A DNA stretch of 64,000 nucleotides, taken from CAYUJH01 sp964394585. GTDB lineage: Bacteria > Bacteroidota > Bacteroidia > Cytophagales > Flammeovirgaceae. The stretch lies in the NCBI GenBank assembly GCA_964394585.1, contig CAYMYI010000006.1, positions 1-64,000 of the forward strand. Direction: 5' to 3'. Made by a program: the position numbers and the translations under genes. The first letter of the stretch is position 1; every line of letters begins with the position of its first letter. This document shows positions 36,797-44,745 of this stretch, piece by piece. The notes below the pieces were generated by a model, which was not told the DNA's origin, did no database searches, and was given only the letters and a program-made list of their open reading frames with translations.

Positions 36797-37520
36797 GCAG
36801 TAAGTTGTTTTCTCGTAAATAAGCCTCTTCACCATTCCATTCCACTTTATACCAAATATCATTTTTACCGAGCACTTTCACTCGGTGTCCGGCTTCGAGC
36901 TGCGTTACCACAGTTGCCCCCGCAGAAGGCCCTTTCATCAGCAACACATTATCGTTTCCAATAATCCCTCGTTCTTCGTTGCCTACATAGTTTAAAAAGT
37001 AGAAACAAGCTGCTAATCCTAGGGTAAATGCTACCCCCTGTGGAAACACCGAATTACCTTTTAGCCATTGGTGCACTAACGATAGAAAAAATACGAGCAT
37101 GACCCCCATGATAGATACTGCCAGTACTGTGTAATATTTATTGTAGAGCGCCAGAAAGTACTCGTAGTCAGTAAATTGATAGCCTTGTAACGATTGATTT
37201 TCTGCCAGCTCCGTCATTTTTTGCAGAACGCGCTGGTCTGCCTGATGGTAATGATACATGTTAAGGTAATACAAGGCTTCGGTATATTGTCCTAATCCTT
37301 CTTTTACATATGCCATGCGCAGAAGCATTTTAGGCGTATATGCTGAAGCAGTTTCCAACACGGTTTGGTACACATCAAAAGCTTCGGTGTACTTACCGAC
37401 GGCAAACAGCGAATCGCCCCGAAGAATATACGGTTCGGCTGCTTGCTGCGCCAATACTTGAAAAGTACAGAAAATAAAGAGCAGTATAAAAATGGATTTT
37501 TTTGAAGTGAGCATTTGCAT
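36786..37520 (-). CDS. TPR and SH3b-domain membrane protein, BatE-like, 244 aa
   Basis: A signal peptide (to about LAQ) is followed by two or three TPR units (about 28-110: GDSLFAVGKYTEAFDVYQTVL, YVKEGLGQYTEALYYLNMY), two TM helices (about 130-180) and a C-terminal SH3b domain (about 190-244: VLLMKGPSAGATVVTQLEAGHRVKVLG). This resembles BatE of the Bacteroidota Bat (aerotolerance) operons, but no other bat gene is present, so the name is not assigned. The tRNA-Lys promoter lies against its 5' end. Confidence 0.75.
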   Translation of the reverse strand: MQMLTSKKSIFILLFIFCTFQVLAQQAAEPYILRGDSLFAVGKYTEAFDVYQTVLETASAYTPKMLLRMAYVKEGLGQYTEALYYLNMYHYHQADQRVLQKMTELAENQSLQGYQFTDYEYFLALYNKYYTVLAVSIMGVMLVFFLSLVHQWLKGNSVFPQGVAFTLGLAACFYFLNYVGNEERGIIGNDNVLLMKGPSAGATVVTQLEAGHRVKVLGKNDIWYKVEWNGEEAYLRENNLLLIR

Positions 37521-37544
37521 TATGAAAATTATCTTCTAGTTTTG
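37515..37544 (+). promoter_or_regulatory. Promoter of tRNA-Lys
   Basis: TTG at 37515-37517, a 19-nt spacer and TAGTTTTG at 37537-37544 fit the Bacteroidota consensus. It lies about 43 nt before the tRNA, which implies a short 5' leader removed by RNase P, and its -33 box overlaps the start codon region of the opposite gene. Confidence 0.7.
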
Positions 37545-37586
37545 CATCGCAAATAAAGGAAACGCCTTTTGCAAATCAAATACGAT

Positions 37587-37659
37587 GATTTGGTAGCTCA
37601 GCTGGTAGAGCATCTCCCTTTTAAGGAGAGGGTCCTGGGTTCGAACCCCAGCCAAATCA
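37587..37659 (+). tRNA. tRNA-Lys (anticodon TTT)
   Basis: A complete cloverleaf: acceptor stem GATTTGG/CCAAATC, D-arm with GCTC/GAGC, anticodon stem TCTCC/GGAGA around loop CTTTTAA (anticodon TTT), a 5-bp variable loop, and T-arm CTGGG/CCCAG around TTCGAAC. No encoded CCA: the next bases are CAAC. Discriminator A. Confidence 0.97.
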
Positions 37660-37671
37660 CAACTCTTCTAA

Positions 37672-37698
37672 AGCCGCTCAATTAGAGCGGTTTTTTTA
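37672..37698 (+). terminator. Terminator of tRNA-Lys
   Basis: A 6-bp GC-rich stem (CCGCTC 37674-37679 with GAGCGG 37685-37690) and a seven-T run, directly after the tRNA. Confidence 0.88.
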
Positions 37699-37934
37699 TT
37701 TAAATGGACTTCAAGAGTAAATTTTATCCCTCGAGTGCTTCTTGTTGTAAGAATAGGTGAATAATCTGAAAATTATTGTTAAATTCTAACAGAGCGAGAA
37801 TATTTGCCCCTATCTTTCCTCTCTCAAAATAGCGACTACTTTGTATTACAACGTGCTAACTTATAGGATAGGAAATCGTTTTTTGGCTCTTTGCAACTTT
37901 ACCATACCTCAACTAAGGGCAATGCATCTGCTTT

Positions 37935-38534
37935 TTATTTTTCTTTTCTCAACCAGCCCAAAACTCGCTCATTCTTAATTTTCCATTTCCCTTTTTTATA
38001 TTCCAACGAATAGGTTTTTCTCGATGAGCCGAAAGCCCCTGGGTTTTGCTGGATTATTTCTATTTCGTTCTCAGATACTTTGGAGATGATAGCAACGTGC
38101 CCAAATTTGTTGAATGTCGTACCTTTCAAAACAATTAAGTCGTCAACTTTGGGTTGCGTTTTACTACCGTTGGTGTATTGAGTTAAATTTCGTTGCCTGT
38201 TTTTTTGACCATCTTTCAGCGATTTGTCAAAAAAGTCTTTTGCATTACCGTAACTATTGGGCATTTTATGATTTAAATGCTCATAGTAGTACCTCTTCAC
38301 AAACTCAACACATTGATATTTCAGCCCAATATTGTACCCATCAGCCGATACATTTCTGCCAGAGACATTCCGCATACTTCCGTTGTAGTACACAAAAACT
38401 CCGTTCAATTCATCGATTTTATCGCCTACTGCAAGGCTAGGCTTCTGTGGCTTTGTATGCGTGAATGCCCACACTCCTGCCAAACCCACTAAGTGGATTC
38501 CTATGATGATATATATCCAATAAGTTTGTTTCAA
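37935..38534 (-). CDS. CHAP-domain amidase/endopeptidase, membrane-anchored, 199 aa
   Basis: An N-terminal TM anchor (about 4-24) is followed by a CHAP domain with the active-site Cys in KYQCVEFVKRYY and His in KFGHVAIISKV, plus the usual IEIIQQNPGAFG segment after it. CHAP enzymes cut peptidoglycan cross-links or similar amides. It is probably a periplasmic-facing cell-wall enzyme. No immunity or holin gene is adjacent, so nothing supports a toxin role. Confidence 0.85.
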   Translation of the reverse strand: MKQTYWIYIIIGIHLVGLAGVWAFTHTKPQKPSLAVGDKIDELNGVFVYYNGSMRNVSGRNVSADGYNIGLKYQCVEFVKRYYYEHLNHKMPNSYGNAKDFFDKSLKDGQKNRQRNLTQYTNGSKTQPKVDDLIVLKGTTFNKFGHVAIISKVSENEIEIIQQNPGAFGSSRKTYSLEYKKGKWKIKNERVLGWLRKEK

Positions 38535-38611
38535 AGGGATAAATTCTTTTGAATCATTTGTTTTACTTTCTCCCGAGATAATGGGGAACGATGTTTCTGA
38601 TACGGTATGGA

Positions 38612-38803
38612 TCAGTCGTACTGAAAAATGTCTTCAATGGTGCATTGGAATAGTCTGGCTATCTTAAATGCCAAGGGCAAGCTAGGGTCAAACTTTCCTT
38701 TTTCAATAGCATTAATCGTTTGGCGAGAAACCGAAACAGCATTTGCCAAGTCGGCTTGAGTCATATCCCGCTCTGCGCGAAGTACTTTAATTCTGTTTTT
38801 CAT
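38612..38803 (-). CDS. XRE-family HTH regulator, 63 aa
   Basis: A single small HTH_3 domain (RIKVLRAERDMTQADLANAV with SVSRQTINAIEKGKFDPS), the size of YgzD/YozG-like regulators. Its ATG overlaps the stop of the membrane-protein gene upstream by 4 nt, so it is translated second in the operon. Two matching inverted repeats at the operon promoter (39236-39253 and 39272-39289) are good candidates for its own binding sites. Confidence 0.9.
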   Translation of the reverse strand: MKNRIKVLRAERDMTQADLANAVSVSRQTINAIEKGKFDPSLPLAFKIARLFQCTIEDIFQYD

Positions 38804-39213
38804 TTGTACTTTCTATTTCCTACGAACACACCCACTAAATACGTAACCCCGATGAGCATAATTAGAAAAGAAATTTCGGCATCGAAGGGGATTATGTTGG
38901 TGATATCTAACAGTGAAAAACTTAAACCAAACACCACTGCAACGCCTAAGGTAATTGCCATTGCTTCCATATGTATTTTCTTATGAAGCTCGTCTAATCC
39001 ATTGATATACTGCATGTTTGCTATAATCATTTTGATTCCGATACCCATATTGATGGCTATACCAATGAGTGAATAAAACTTTAATTGATCCCAAAGTAAT
39101 TTTGGACCAAAAACAGCAAATGCCATACTGGCAACCCATAACCCGGTCCAAAAGGCTAGATGCTTTATCTTTCTTTTTTGAGCGTTTTCCCACGCCTTAT
39201 CTTGAGTGTTCAT
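38800..39213 (-). CDS. Four-helix membrane protein co-transcribed with XRE regulator, 137 aa
   Basis: A short polar N-terminus (to about 20) is followed by four TM helices (about 21-42, 48-66, 86-103, 113-131). The charged loop NGLDELHKKIHMEAMAI between helices 2 and 3 resembles a family commonly seen next to small XRE regulators. Function unknown. First gene of an operon with the regulator, preceded by a clear promoter and operator-like palindromes. Confidence 0.7.
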   Translation of the reverse strand: MNTQDKAWENAQKRKIKHLAFWTGLWVASMAFAVFGPKLLWDQLKFYSLIGIAINMGIGIKMIIANMQYINGLDELHKKIHMEAMAITLGVAVVFGLSFSLLDITNIIPFDAEISFLIMLIGVTYLVGVFVGNRKYK

Positions 39214-39235
39214 ATGTATAATTATTTTGACTAAA

Positions 39236-39253
39236 TGTAAAATATTGTTTACA
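39236..39253. promoter_or_regulatory. Operator-like inverted repeat O1 (TGTAAA-N6-TTTACA)
   Basis: Arms at 39236-39241 and 39248-39253, overlapping the predicted transcription start region just downstream of the -7 box. It has the same arms and the same 6-nt spacer as O2, with centres 36 nt apart. Confidence 0.65.
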
Positions 39254-39281
39254 AATTTATGTGTAATAAAATGTAAAACAA
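39252..39281 (-). promoter_or_regulatory. Promoter of the XRE/membrane-protein operon
   Basis: Read on the minus strand: TTG (39281-39279), 19 nt, TAAATTTG (39259-39252). Consensus match is exact. The start codon of the first gene is 39 nt downstream. Confidence 0.75.
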
Positions 39282-39289
39282 GTTTTACA
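39272..39289. promoter_or_regulatory. Operator-like inverted repeat O2 (TGTAAA-N6-TTTACA)
   Basis: Arms at 39272-39277 and 39284-39289; the symmetry in fact extends to 9-bp arms with an AA centre (ATGTAAAAC/GTTTTACAT, 39271-39290). It covers the TTG of the -33 box, so a bound repressor would block the promoter. Confidence 0.7.
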
Positions 39290-39350
39290 TAAAGATTTGT
39301 GAGCTTTACATCTGTTCCTCCGTTGCCTCGTTTTATTTTGGTAGAAATTG

Positions 39351-41501
39351 CTACGAAGTTCCTCCAACTTTTCCCCCGATGACTAGTATGTCATCTATCT
39401 GTTGGTATTTATCGCCCATCCATGCAGCGAGGGCATCTTCCAATGCCTTTTTTTGTTGGGCAAACGGTAGCTGATAAATTTCAGAAAGTTTGTCTTTGAA
39501 TCTGCGAACCATATACTTTTTCCCTTGATCGCCTCCAAATTGATCGGGGAATCCATCGGAAAATAAATAGAACTGTGTAGTGTTTGCTATATCAATTTCA
39601 TGTTTATGAAACTTTTTCTCTCCACCGGTTACCGAATACCCTCCGATACTATTTCTACTGCCTTTTATGAGTTGAATTTCATTATTTTGGAAATAGATCA
39701 GAGGCCGTTTTGCCCCTGCATACGCTAGTTTCTTCGCCTTTTGGTCTACTACACAAATTGCCATATCCATCCCATCTTTGTTGTCAGTAGCCTCTTGTTT
39801 GAGCATTTCTTGAATGTTCTTATCAAGATAGGCTAATATTTCGTCGGGTTCCATTAAATTTTGTCGTAGTATGGCATCATCTAAAGCACCATGCCCCAAC
39901 ATACTCATAAACGCACCGGGAACGCCATGGCCAGTACAATCTACGGCGGCAATAATCGCTTTATCGTTCTTATACTCAAACCAATAAAAGTCGCCCGAAA
40001 CAATATCACGAGGCTTCAGCAGTATAAAATGCTCAGGTAGAATTTTTCTAATCCGCTCTTGCATAGGGAGCAGCGCAGACTGAATCCGGCTGGCATAGTT
40101 AATTGATGCTACAATTTTTTTGTTTTTCTCTTCAATCTGAAGGTTGCGTTCGTTTAATTCTTCATTCTTTGCTTGAACCTCTTCGTTAGTTTGTTGCAGT
40201 ATTTCAGATTGCGACGAAATTTCCTCTTTCTGTTGGCTGATCTCTTTGTAGGCAGCTTTTAAGCTTTCCGATGTAGCTAAAATTTCTTCTTTCTGTTGGT
40301 TAATCTCACGGTTTCGAAGCTGCAACATGTTGTTTGCCTGTTGTATTTTTCGGCGGTTATGAAAAAGCAGTGCAGCAAACACAATCACAATGACTAAGCC
40401 TATCCCAATGGCAATATTGGTTTTTCGTTGTTGCTCAATAATCAATTGTTGCTTTTGGTTATCCGCCTCTTTTTGTTCGAGTTCCAATCTCGATTCTAAC
40501 CTGCCTAGCTCTATAGCGCGTTCATCATTAAATACGCTATCGCGGTAATTCATACTAATAGTAAGATTTTCGTAGGCGTTGAGATAGTCTTGTTGGTTTG
40601 CATAAATTTGCGCTAGTTGAGCGGCGGCTACCGAAATTGCCCGCTTGGCATTTATAGCCTTCGCGGCTTGTAGTGCTTCTTTAGAATAGATTAACGCGCT
40701 ATCCATTTGGTTTACTTGAGCGAAGAGCCCAGACATGTTACTGCTGATAATACTCGTTTCGTAATACAGGTTGTTCGGTTTAAAAATTGCGTAGGCTTTT
40801 CGGTAAGAATCCAGCGCTGTTTCCAAATCGCCGGTACTTGAATATATGAATGCGATATCGTTATAGGAGTATCCTAAATTAAGCGGATTGACTATTTCGG
40901 CATTTTTTCGCAGCTCTAAGGCTTCTAGCTGATATTGCAGTGCCAAATCGAATTGCTGTAAATAAGTGTATGCGTTGGCTATGTTGCTAAGCACAAACGT
41001 GAGGGTGTTCAGGTTATTTTCTCTGTCTTTTTCAATCTCATACCCTTTTTGGTAGTATTCTAGTGCCTTTTCAACCTGGCTTTGGTTTTCGTAGACCTTC
41101 CCAATGTACTGAAGTGCAGTTGTTTTAGCACTTGGATTTTGCAGAGACTCTGCTACAAGCAATGCGTTTTGAAAGTTGATTAGCGCTTGAGGATAATCGC
41201 TAAGTCTGAGTTGAAGCTGACCCATTTGGGAGTAGGCGGCATATTTTCGGCTGGCGTTTCCCTCAGTTTCTGCCATCCCTAACGCCTTACGTGCCAAGGT
41301 AAGGGCAGAATCGATTTGGTTAGTCTGCATATAGGCACTGCTCAGGGTTAAAGCTGCTTGGATCTTGGTAGAATCTTGCCGGGTGGTTTCGAGTACCTGC
41401 CCAACGCTATCCATAAAATGCCTCTTTTGCAAAGAGATATTTTGCGCTTGTAAATGAACAGCGCTTACTACAGCTATTATGATTAAGAAGACACGTTTCA
41501 T
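39351..41501 (-). CDS. TPR-TM-coiled-coil SpoIIE/PP2C phosphatase, 716 aa
   Basis: The signal peptide ends near LQAQ. Eight or so TPR units span about 30-340 (for example NPSAKTTALQYIGKVYEN, LNLGYSYNDIAFIYSSTGDL). One TM helix (about 362-382) and a Gln/Glu-rich coiled coil (385-470) follow. The C-terminal PP2C/SpoIIE domain has DIVSGDFYWFE and AAVDCTGHGVPGAFMSMLG, which hold the metal-binding Asp residues, and QFYLFSDGFPDQFGG. The TPRs are periplasmic and the phosphatase cytoplasmic. It could dephosphorylate a SiaC-like or anti-anti-sigma protein; the siaBC pair at 19396-20341 is the nearest candidate target, but this is inference. Confidence 0.9.
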   Translation of the reverse strand: MKRVFLIIIAVVSAVHLQAQNISLQKRHFMDSVGQVLETTRQDSTKIQAALTLSSAYMQTNQIDSALTLARKALGMAETEGNASRKYAAYSQMGQLQLRLSDYPQALINFQNALLVAESLQNPSAKTTALQYIGKVYENQSQVEKALEYYQKGYEIEKDRENNLNTLTFVLSNIANAYTYLQQFDLALQYQLEALELRKNAEIVNPLNLGYSYNDIAFIYSSTGDLETALDSYRKAYAIFKPNNLYYETSIISSNMSGLFAQVNQMDSALIYSKEALQAAKAINAKRAISVAAAQLAQIYANQQDYLNAYENLTISMNYRDSVFNDERAIELGRLESRLELEQKEADNQKQQLIIEQQRKTNIAIGIGLVIVIVFAALLFHNRRKIQQANNMLQLRNREINQQKEEILATSESLKAAYKEISQQKEEISSQSEILQQTNEEVQAKNEELNERNLQIEEKNKKIVASINYASRIQSALLPMQERIRKILPEHFILLKPRDIVSGDFYWFEYKNDKAIIAAVDCTGHGVPGAFMSMLGHGALDDAILRQNLMEPDEILAYLDKNIQEMLKQEATDNKDGMDMAICVVDQKAKKLAYAGAKRPLIYFQNNEIQLIKGSRNSIGGYSVTGGEKKFHKHEIDIANTTQFYLFSDGFPDQFGGDQGKKYMVRRFKDKLSEIYQLPFAQQKKALEDALAAWMGDKYQQIDDILVIGGKVGGTS

Positions 41502-41614
41502 ACTTTAATTTACAATATATACTTGAAACGAACTGCCTTTCGAGAAATTTAATGCACAGCGCTTTGTAGCGTAAAAATGGTTTTATCTCCGTGCGTTTAC
41601 GGATACTTTGGCAC

Positions 41615-41648
41615 AAAAAAAGGCTCCAAACAAAACGTTTAGAGCCTT
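41615..41648 (-). terminator. Terminator of tRNA-Gln
   Basis: On the minus strand: stem AAGGCTC/GAGCCTT (41642-41648 with 41620-41626), a second 4-bp pairing inside, then a T run at 41615-41620. It sits 30 nt past the tRNA 3' end. Confidence 0.8.
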
Positions 41649-41678
41649 AATTTATCCATCTGAGATGATTTGAAGTTG

Positions 41679-41750
41679 CTGAGCTACTAGGACTCGAACC
41701 TAGAATGACTGAACCAAAATCAGTTGTGTTGCCAATTACACCATAGCTCA
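41679..41750 (-). tRNA. tRNA-Gln (anticodon TTG)
   Basis: On the minus strand: acceptor stem TGAGCTA/TAGCTCA, D-arm, anticodon stem ACTGA/TCAGT around loop TTTTGGT (anticodon TTG), T-arm CTAGG/CCTAG around TTCGAGT, discriminator G. No encoded CCA. GlnRS is also in the window, at 62258-63943. Confidence 0.96.
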
Positions 41751-41767
41751 GTGCTTGAATGCGGGTA

Positions 41768-41797
41768 CAAAAGTAAATAGGGTTTTCTTTTTTCCAA
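41768..41797 (-). promoter_or_regulatory. Promoter of tRNA-Gln
   Basis: Minus strand: TTG (41797-41795), 19 nt, TACTTTTG (41775-41768); 17 nt before the tRNA 5' end. The boxes fit the Bacteroidota consensus fully. The -33 box abuts the 3' end of the membrane protein gene at 41802. Confidence 0.75.
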
Positions 41798-41801
41798 AAA
41801 G

Positions 41802-42335
41802 TCAAACCATTTTTTTTAGAAAAAAATTGCCGGCTTGTACAAAGTGCTGTACAGGTGGGGTGCGTTCGTCGATAAAGAGGGTAAGAGCATCGCCGTCGAA
41901 ATGCACAATAAACTGATAACCACCTCGGTACCCGTACATCATAAGCAGTAAGCCTACGATTAGGATGGCAATGCCAGTCCACATGCCAATAAACCCGCTA
42001 ATGAGCGCTACTAGCGCAAGCGGAGCCGTAACGCCCCCAAGTATGAGGGGAAACATAAGCCGTTTGAACTGCAAATCGAATTGCTGTATTTGGCGCATAT
42101 GCCAACGTTTTCGACGTTTTCCATTGTAGAGATACAGCTTTCGGTTGGTCATTTTGAAAGTATGACCGCTATCTAGCTGGCATTCTGCTACAATGTTTTC
42201 TTTTAGGTGTATCCAATCGTACTGCCAAGTATACGAATAATAGTATTGGGGGGCTTCCGATTCGGATAGCGATGCCGTGTAGGTGTATACCTCAGAGGTT
42301 TCGTGATGGGGCTTTATCGTATATTGGTATTGCAA
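41802..42335 (-). CDS. Hypothetical protein with two TM helices, about 177 aa
   Basis: The N-terminal half is a beta-rich soluble part (QYDWIHLKENIVAECQLDSG), followed by two adjacent TM helices (LMFPLILGGVTAPLALVALI, MWTGIAILIVGLLLMMYG) and a short C-terminal strand region (YQFIVHFDGDALTLFIDERT). I do not recognise it. The frame is open to ATG 42422, but that would overlap the TonB receptor gene by 74 nt; TTG 42335, 13 nt after the receptor stop, is the likelier start. It is probably co-transcribed with the receptor. Confidence 0.5.
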   Translation of the reverse strand: MQYQYTIKPHHETSEVYTYTASLSESEAPQYYYSYTWQYDWIHLKENIVAECQLDSGHTFKMTNRKLYLYNGKRRKRWHMRQIQQFDLQFKRLMFPLILGGVTAPLALVALISGFIGMWTGIAILIVGLLLMMYGYRGGYQFIVHFDGDALTLFIDERTPPVQHFVQAGNFFLKKMV

Positions 42336-42348
42336 AGGGAATGGAAGA

Positions 42349-44745
42349 CTAATAGCGTGCCACAAGGCGAAGATTGAAAAAGCGTTGCGATAAGCTGTTG
42401 GGGACAGCGTATTGTATATCATTAAAATCTTCTAACCAAGTAAAAGAAATATTGTTGTTAACGCCAAATAAGTTGAGAACTTCTAGCCCAATCCAAACTG
42501 ACTTTAAAAAGGAGGTATGCCCGCTCATTTCGATGATTTTAGAAAAACCGACATCAGCGCGGTTGTAGCGTGTGCCTCCGCTGAGAGCATTGCGAAATTG
42601 CAGACTATTGGGAGGACCATAAGGAAGCCCAGTGCCATACAGATAGCGGATGTGCATGCGGATGGTCGGGTTGTTGGGTAAATGGTCGCGGAAGAACAAC
42701 GCAAAGGTAAGGCGCTGGTCGGTGGGGCGGCGGATGTAACCACGTTCATCTAGCCCAAAATCTTCTTTTACCTCCATAATGCTGAGGTTGAACCACGACT
42801 CGGTATTTGGAATGAATTCACCACTCAACCGAAAATCTACGCCGGTAGCATAGGCACGGGTATCGTTGTTGGCGTAATATCGCAGGCGGATGTTATCCAC
42901 ATCGTAGGCTACCACATCCCACATGCGTTTGTGGTAGGCTTCGGAAATGAATTTGAACGGACGGTTCCATAGCTCAAAATTCCAATCCATTCCAACAATG
43001 GCATGGAACGACGACTGTGCTCTTAGGTTTTGGTTCAATATTCCCTCGAAATTGCGCAATTCTCGGTAGAAAGGCGGTTGCTGGTATAAACCAACAGCAG
43101 CCGTAAATACGATATCGCGTTTCCAACGAGGAGCAATGGCGTATTGTAATCGAGTGCTCAGGAGCCATTGTTGGTTGACCGTCCAATAGTTAAACCGAAC
43201 GCCATAGGTGAACGATTGGATAGAATCGGGTAGGTAGGTATGCTGCAAATACCCGGAAAAGCGGTGCCCTTCCAAGCGAATATCTGATTGTAAAAACTCC
43301 GTTTGTTCTACGAAATCAGCCGAATCGGTAAATGCATATTCATACAGTTGGTCTTCGATGGTTTCGCTGCTAAAGCGTGCGCCAAATTCTATTTTACTTT
43401 TCTCATCGATACGCCAAACACTTCTGTTTTCTACCGCAAAAATTTGAGCATCTAAAAAATTTCGGGCATAATCGTAGTTAGTGCCTACGCCAATTACAGT
43501 GGCGCATTCGTTAAAATTGCTGCTCCCCAAATTGTTATCTACATCGCAGAGTAGGTAGCCACCTTCTACATTTACAAATTCGCGCTCACGGGTAACGAGA
43601 ACCGAACCTATCCATTTGGTTTCGAGGTTTGGGTTGAAATGGTGGGTAAGGTGCGCTCCTCCTTGCCAGGTGCGGTATTGTAGCGATTCGTTCCCTTCGA
43701 ACGCTGTACGAAGCCGCACCACGCGCTGAAATGTACCAAACCGCGTAGTTTGCGATTCAGGCTCTACCTGATAGAAATTAGAAGCGTAGTTGATGAGCAA
43801 GCCTATTTTTGTTTTATCAGGGTTTTTGCGGTTGGGTTTCCATGCTAAATAGGTTTGGAAGTCGGCAAAGCGAGGGAGGTATTGCCCCTGTACGTCAAGA
43901 GTATTGAGCAGGTAACGCGCCGATTTGTACCGAAACCCACTCACATGGCTAAATCTGCCGTTTGCCGTAGCGCCTTCTAAATGAATGCTGCCACCCAATA
44001 GACCGGCAATGGCAGAACCTTGTGTGCTTTTGGGAGTTTTGTACTGAATGTTCAGTACCGATGAAAGCTTATCGCCGTACTTTGGCTGCCAACCGCCAGA
44101 AGAAAAATCTACTCTTTCTACCATCTCCGGGTTTATAAAACTAAGTCCTTCTTGCTGCCCGGCTCTTACCAAAAAAGGACGATACACTAAAATATCGTTT
44201 ACATACACAAGGTTTTCGTCGAAATTGCCACCACGCACCGAATAGCTCGAGGAAAGCTCGTTGTTGCTTACAATGCCCAGCCCACCACCGCTAATTAACG
44301 CTTGGTTGAAATCGAGAAAAGGGGTGGGGACTTCTTTGATGGCGATGGGGTCAATTTGTAGGGTGCTCGCCTGCTCGCGGATAGCGAGGTCTTCTTGGCT
44401 TTCTACGGTAACTTCTGATAGCTCGCGCACGCTTAATCGTAGCACTAAGGTGAGGGTGCGTTGCTCTCCTGCTTTTAGCGTAATGGGTTGTTCATAGGGC
44501 TGGAAACTGCTGTGCGTAATACGTAGGGTGTATGACCCTGCAGGTACTTCTAGCCTGAATTTTCCTTCGGAGTTGGTGCTGGTACCGAGGCTATCGGGCA
44601 ATAGTATTAAGTTAGCTAAAGGGATTGGAGTTTGGTCTTCGTCGGTAAGGATACCACGTAAGTTAGCGTTTTGAGACATCCCCGTTAGGGAATAGCCCAT
44701 TAAAAAAACAATACAGCTGAGGGTAAGTTTAAGCGTCTTTTTCAA
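42349..44745 (-). CDS. TonB-dependent outer-membrane receptor, 798 aa
   Basis: The signal peptide (KKTLKLTLSCIVFLMGY...) is followed by a carboxypeptidase-regulatory-like domain (about 25-105: GILTDEDQTPIPLANLIL, GSYTLRITHSSFQPYEQPI), a plug domain (about 110-220: SYSVRGGNFDENLVYVNDI), and a beta-barrel ending in FFNLRLVARY, a usual barrel end. The substrate is unknown. Not a SusC (shorter, and no SusD follows). I chose TTG 44745, which overlaps the GT2 gene by 17 nt and begins the signal; ATG 44790 would overlap by 62 nt. Confidence 0.85.
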   Translation of the reverse strand: MKKTLKLTLSCIVFLMGYSLTGMSQNANLRGILTDEDQTPIPLANLILLPDSLGTSTNSEGKFRLEVPAGSYTLRITHSSFQPYEQPITLKAGEQRTLTLVLRLSVRELSEVTVESQEDLAIREQASTLQIDPIAIKEVPTPFLDFNQALISGGGLGIVSNNELSSSYSVRGGNFDENLVYVNDILVYRPFLVRAGQQEGLSFINPEMVERVDFSSGGWQPKYGDKLSSVLNIQYKTPKSTQGSAIAGLLGGSIHLEGATANGRFSHVSGFRYKSARYLLNTLDVQGQYLPRFADFQTYLAWKPNRKNPDKTKIGLLINYASNFYQVEPESQTTRFGTFQRVVRLRTAFEGNESLQYRTWQGGAHLTHHFNPNLETKWIGSVLVTREREFVNVEGGYLLCDVDNNLGSSNFNECATVIGVGTNYDYARNFLDAQIFAVENRSVWRIDEKSKIEFGARFSSETIEDQLYEYAFTDSADFVEQTEFLQSDIRLEGHRFSGYLQHTYLPDSIQSFTYGVRFNYWTVNQQWLLSTRLQYAIAPRWKRDIVFTAAVGLYQQPPFYRELRNFEGILNQNLRAQSSFHAIVGMDWNFELWNRPFKFISEAYHKRMWDVVAYDVDNIRLRYYANNDTRAYATGVDFRLSGEFIPNTESWFNLSIMEVKEDFGLDERGYIRRPTDQRLTFALFFRDHLPNNPTIRMHIRYLYGTGLPYGPPNSLQFRNALSGGTRYNRADVGFSKIIEMSGHTSFLKSVWIGLEVLNLFGVNNNISFTWLEDFNDIQYAVPNSLSQRFFNLRLVARY

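Noticed and set aside
37935..39213. CHAP amidase with XRE and membrane protein as a toxin-immunity or phage-defence cluster
   Set aside because: The CHAP protein has its own membrane anchor and 77 nt separate it from the XRE gene; no immunity, holin, integrase or defence-type gene is nearby.
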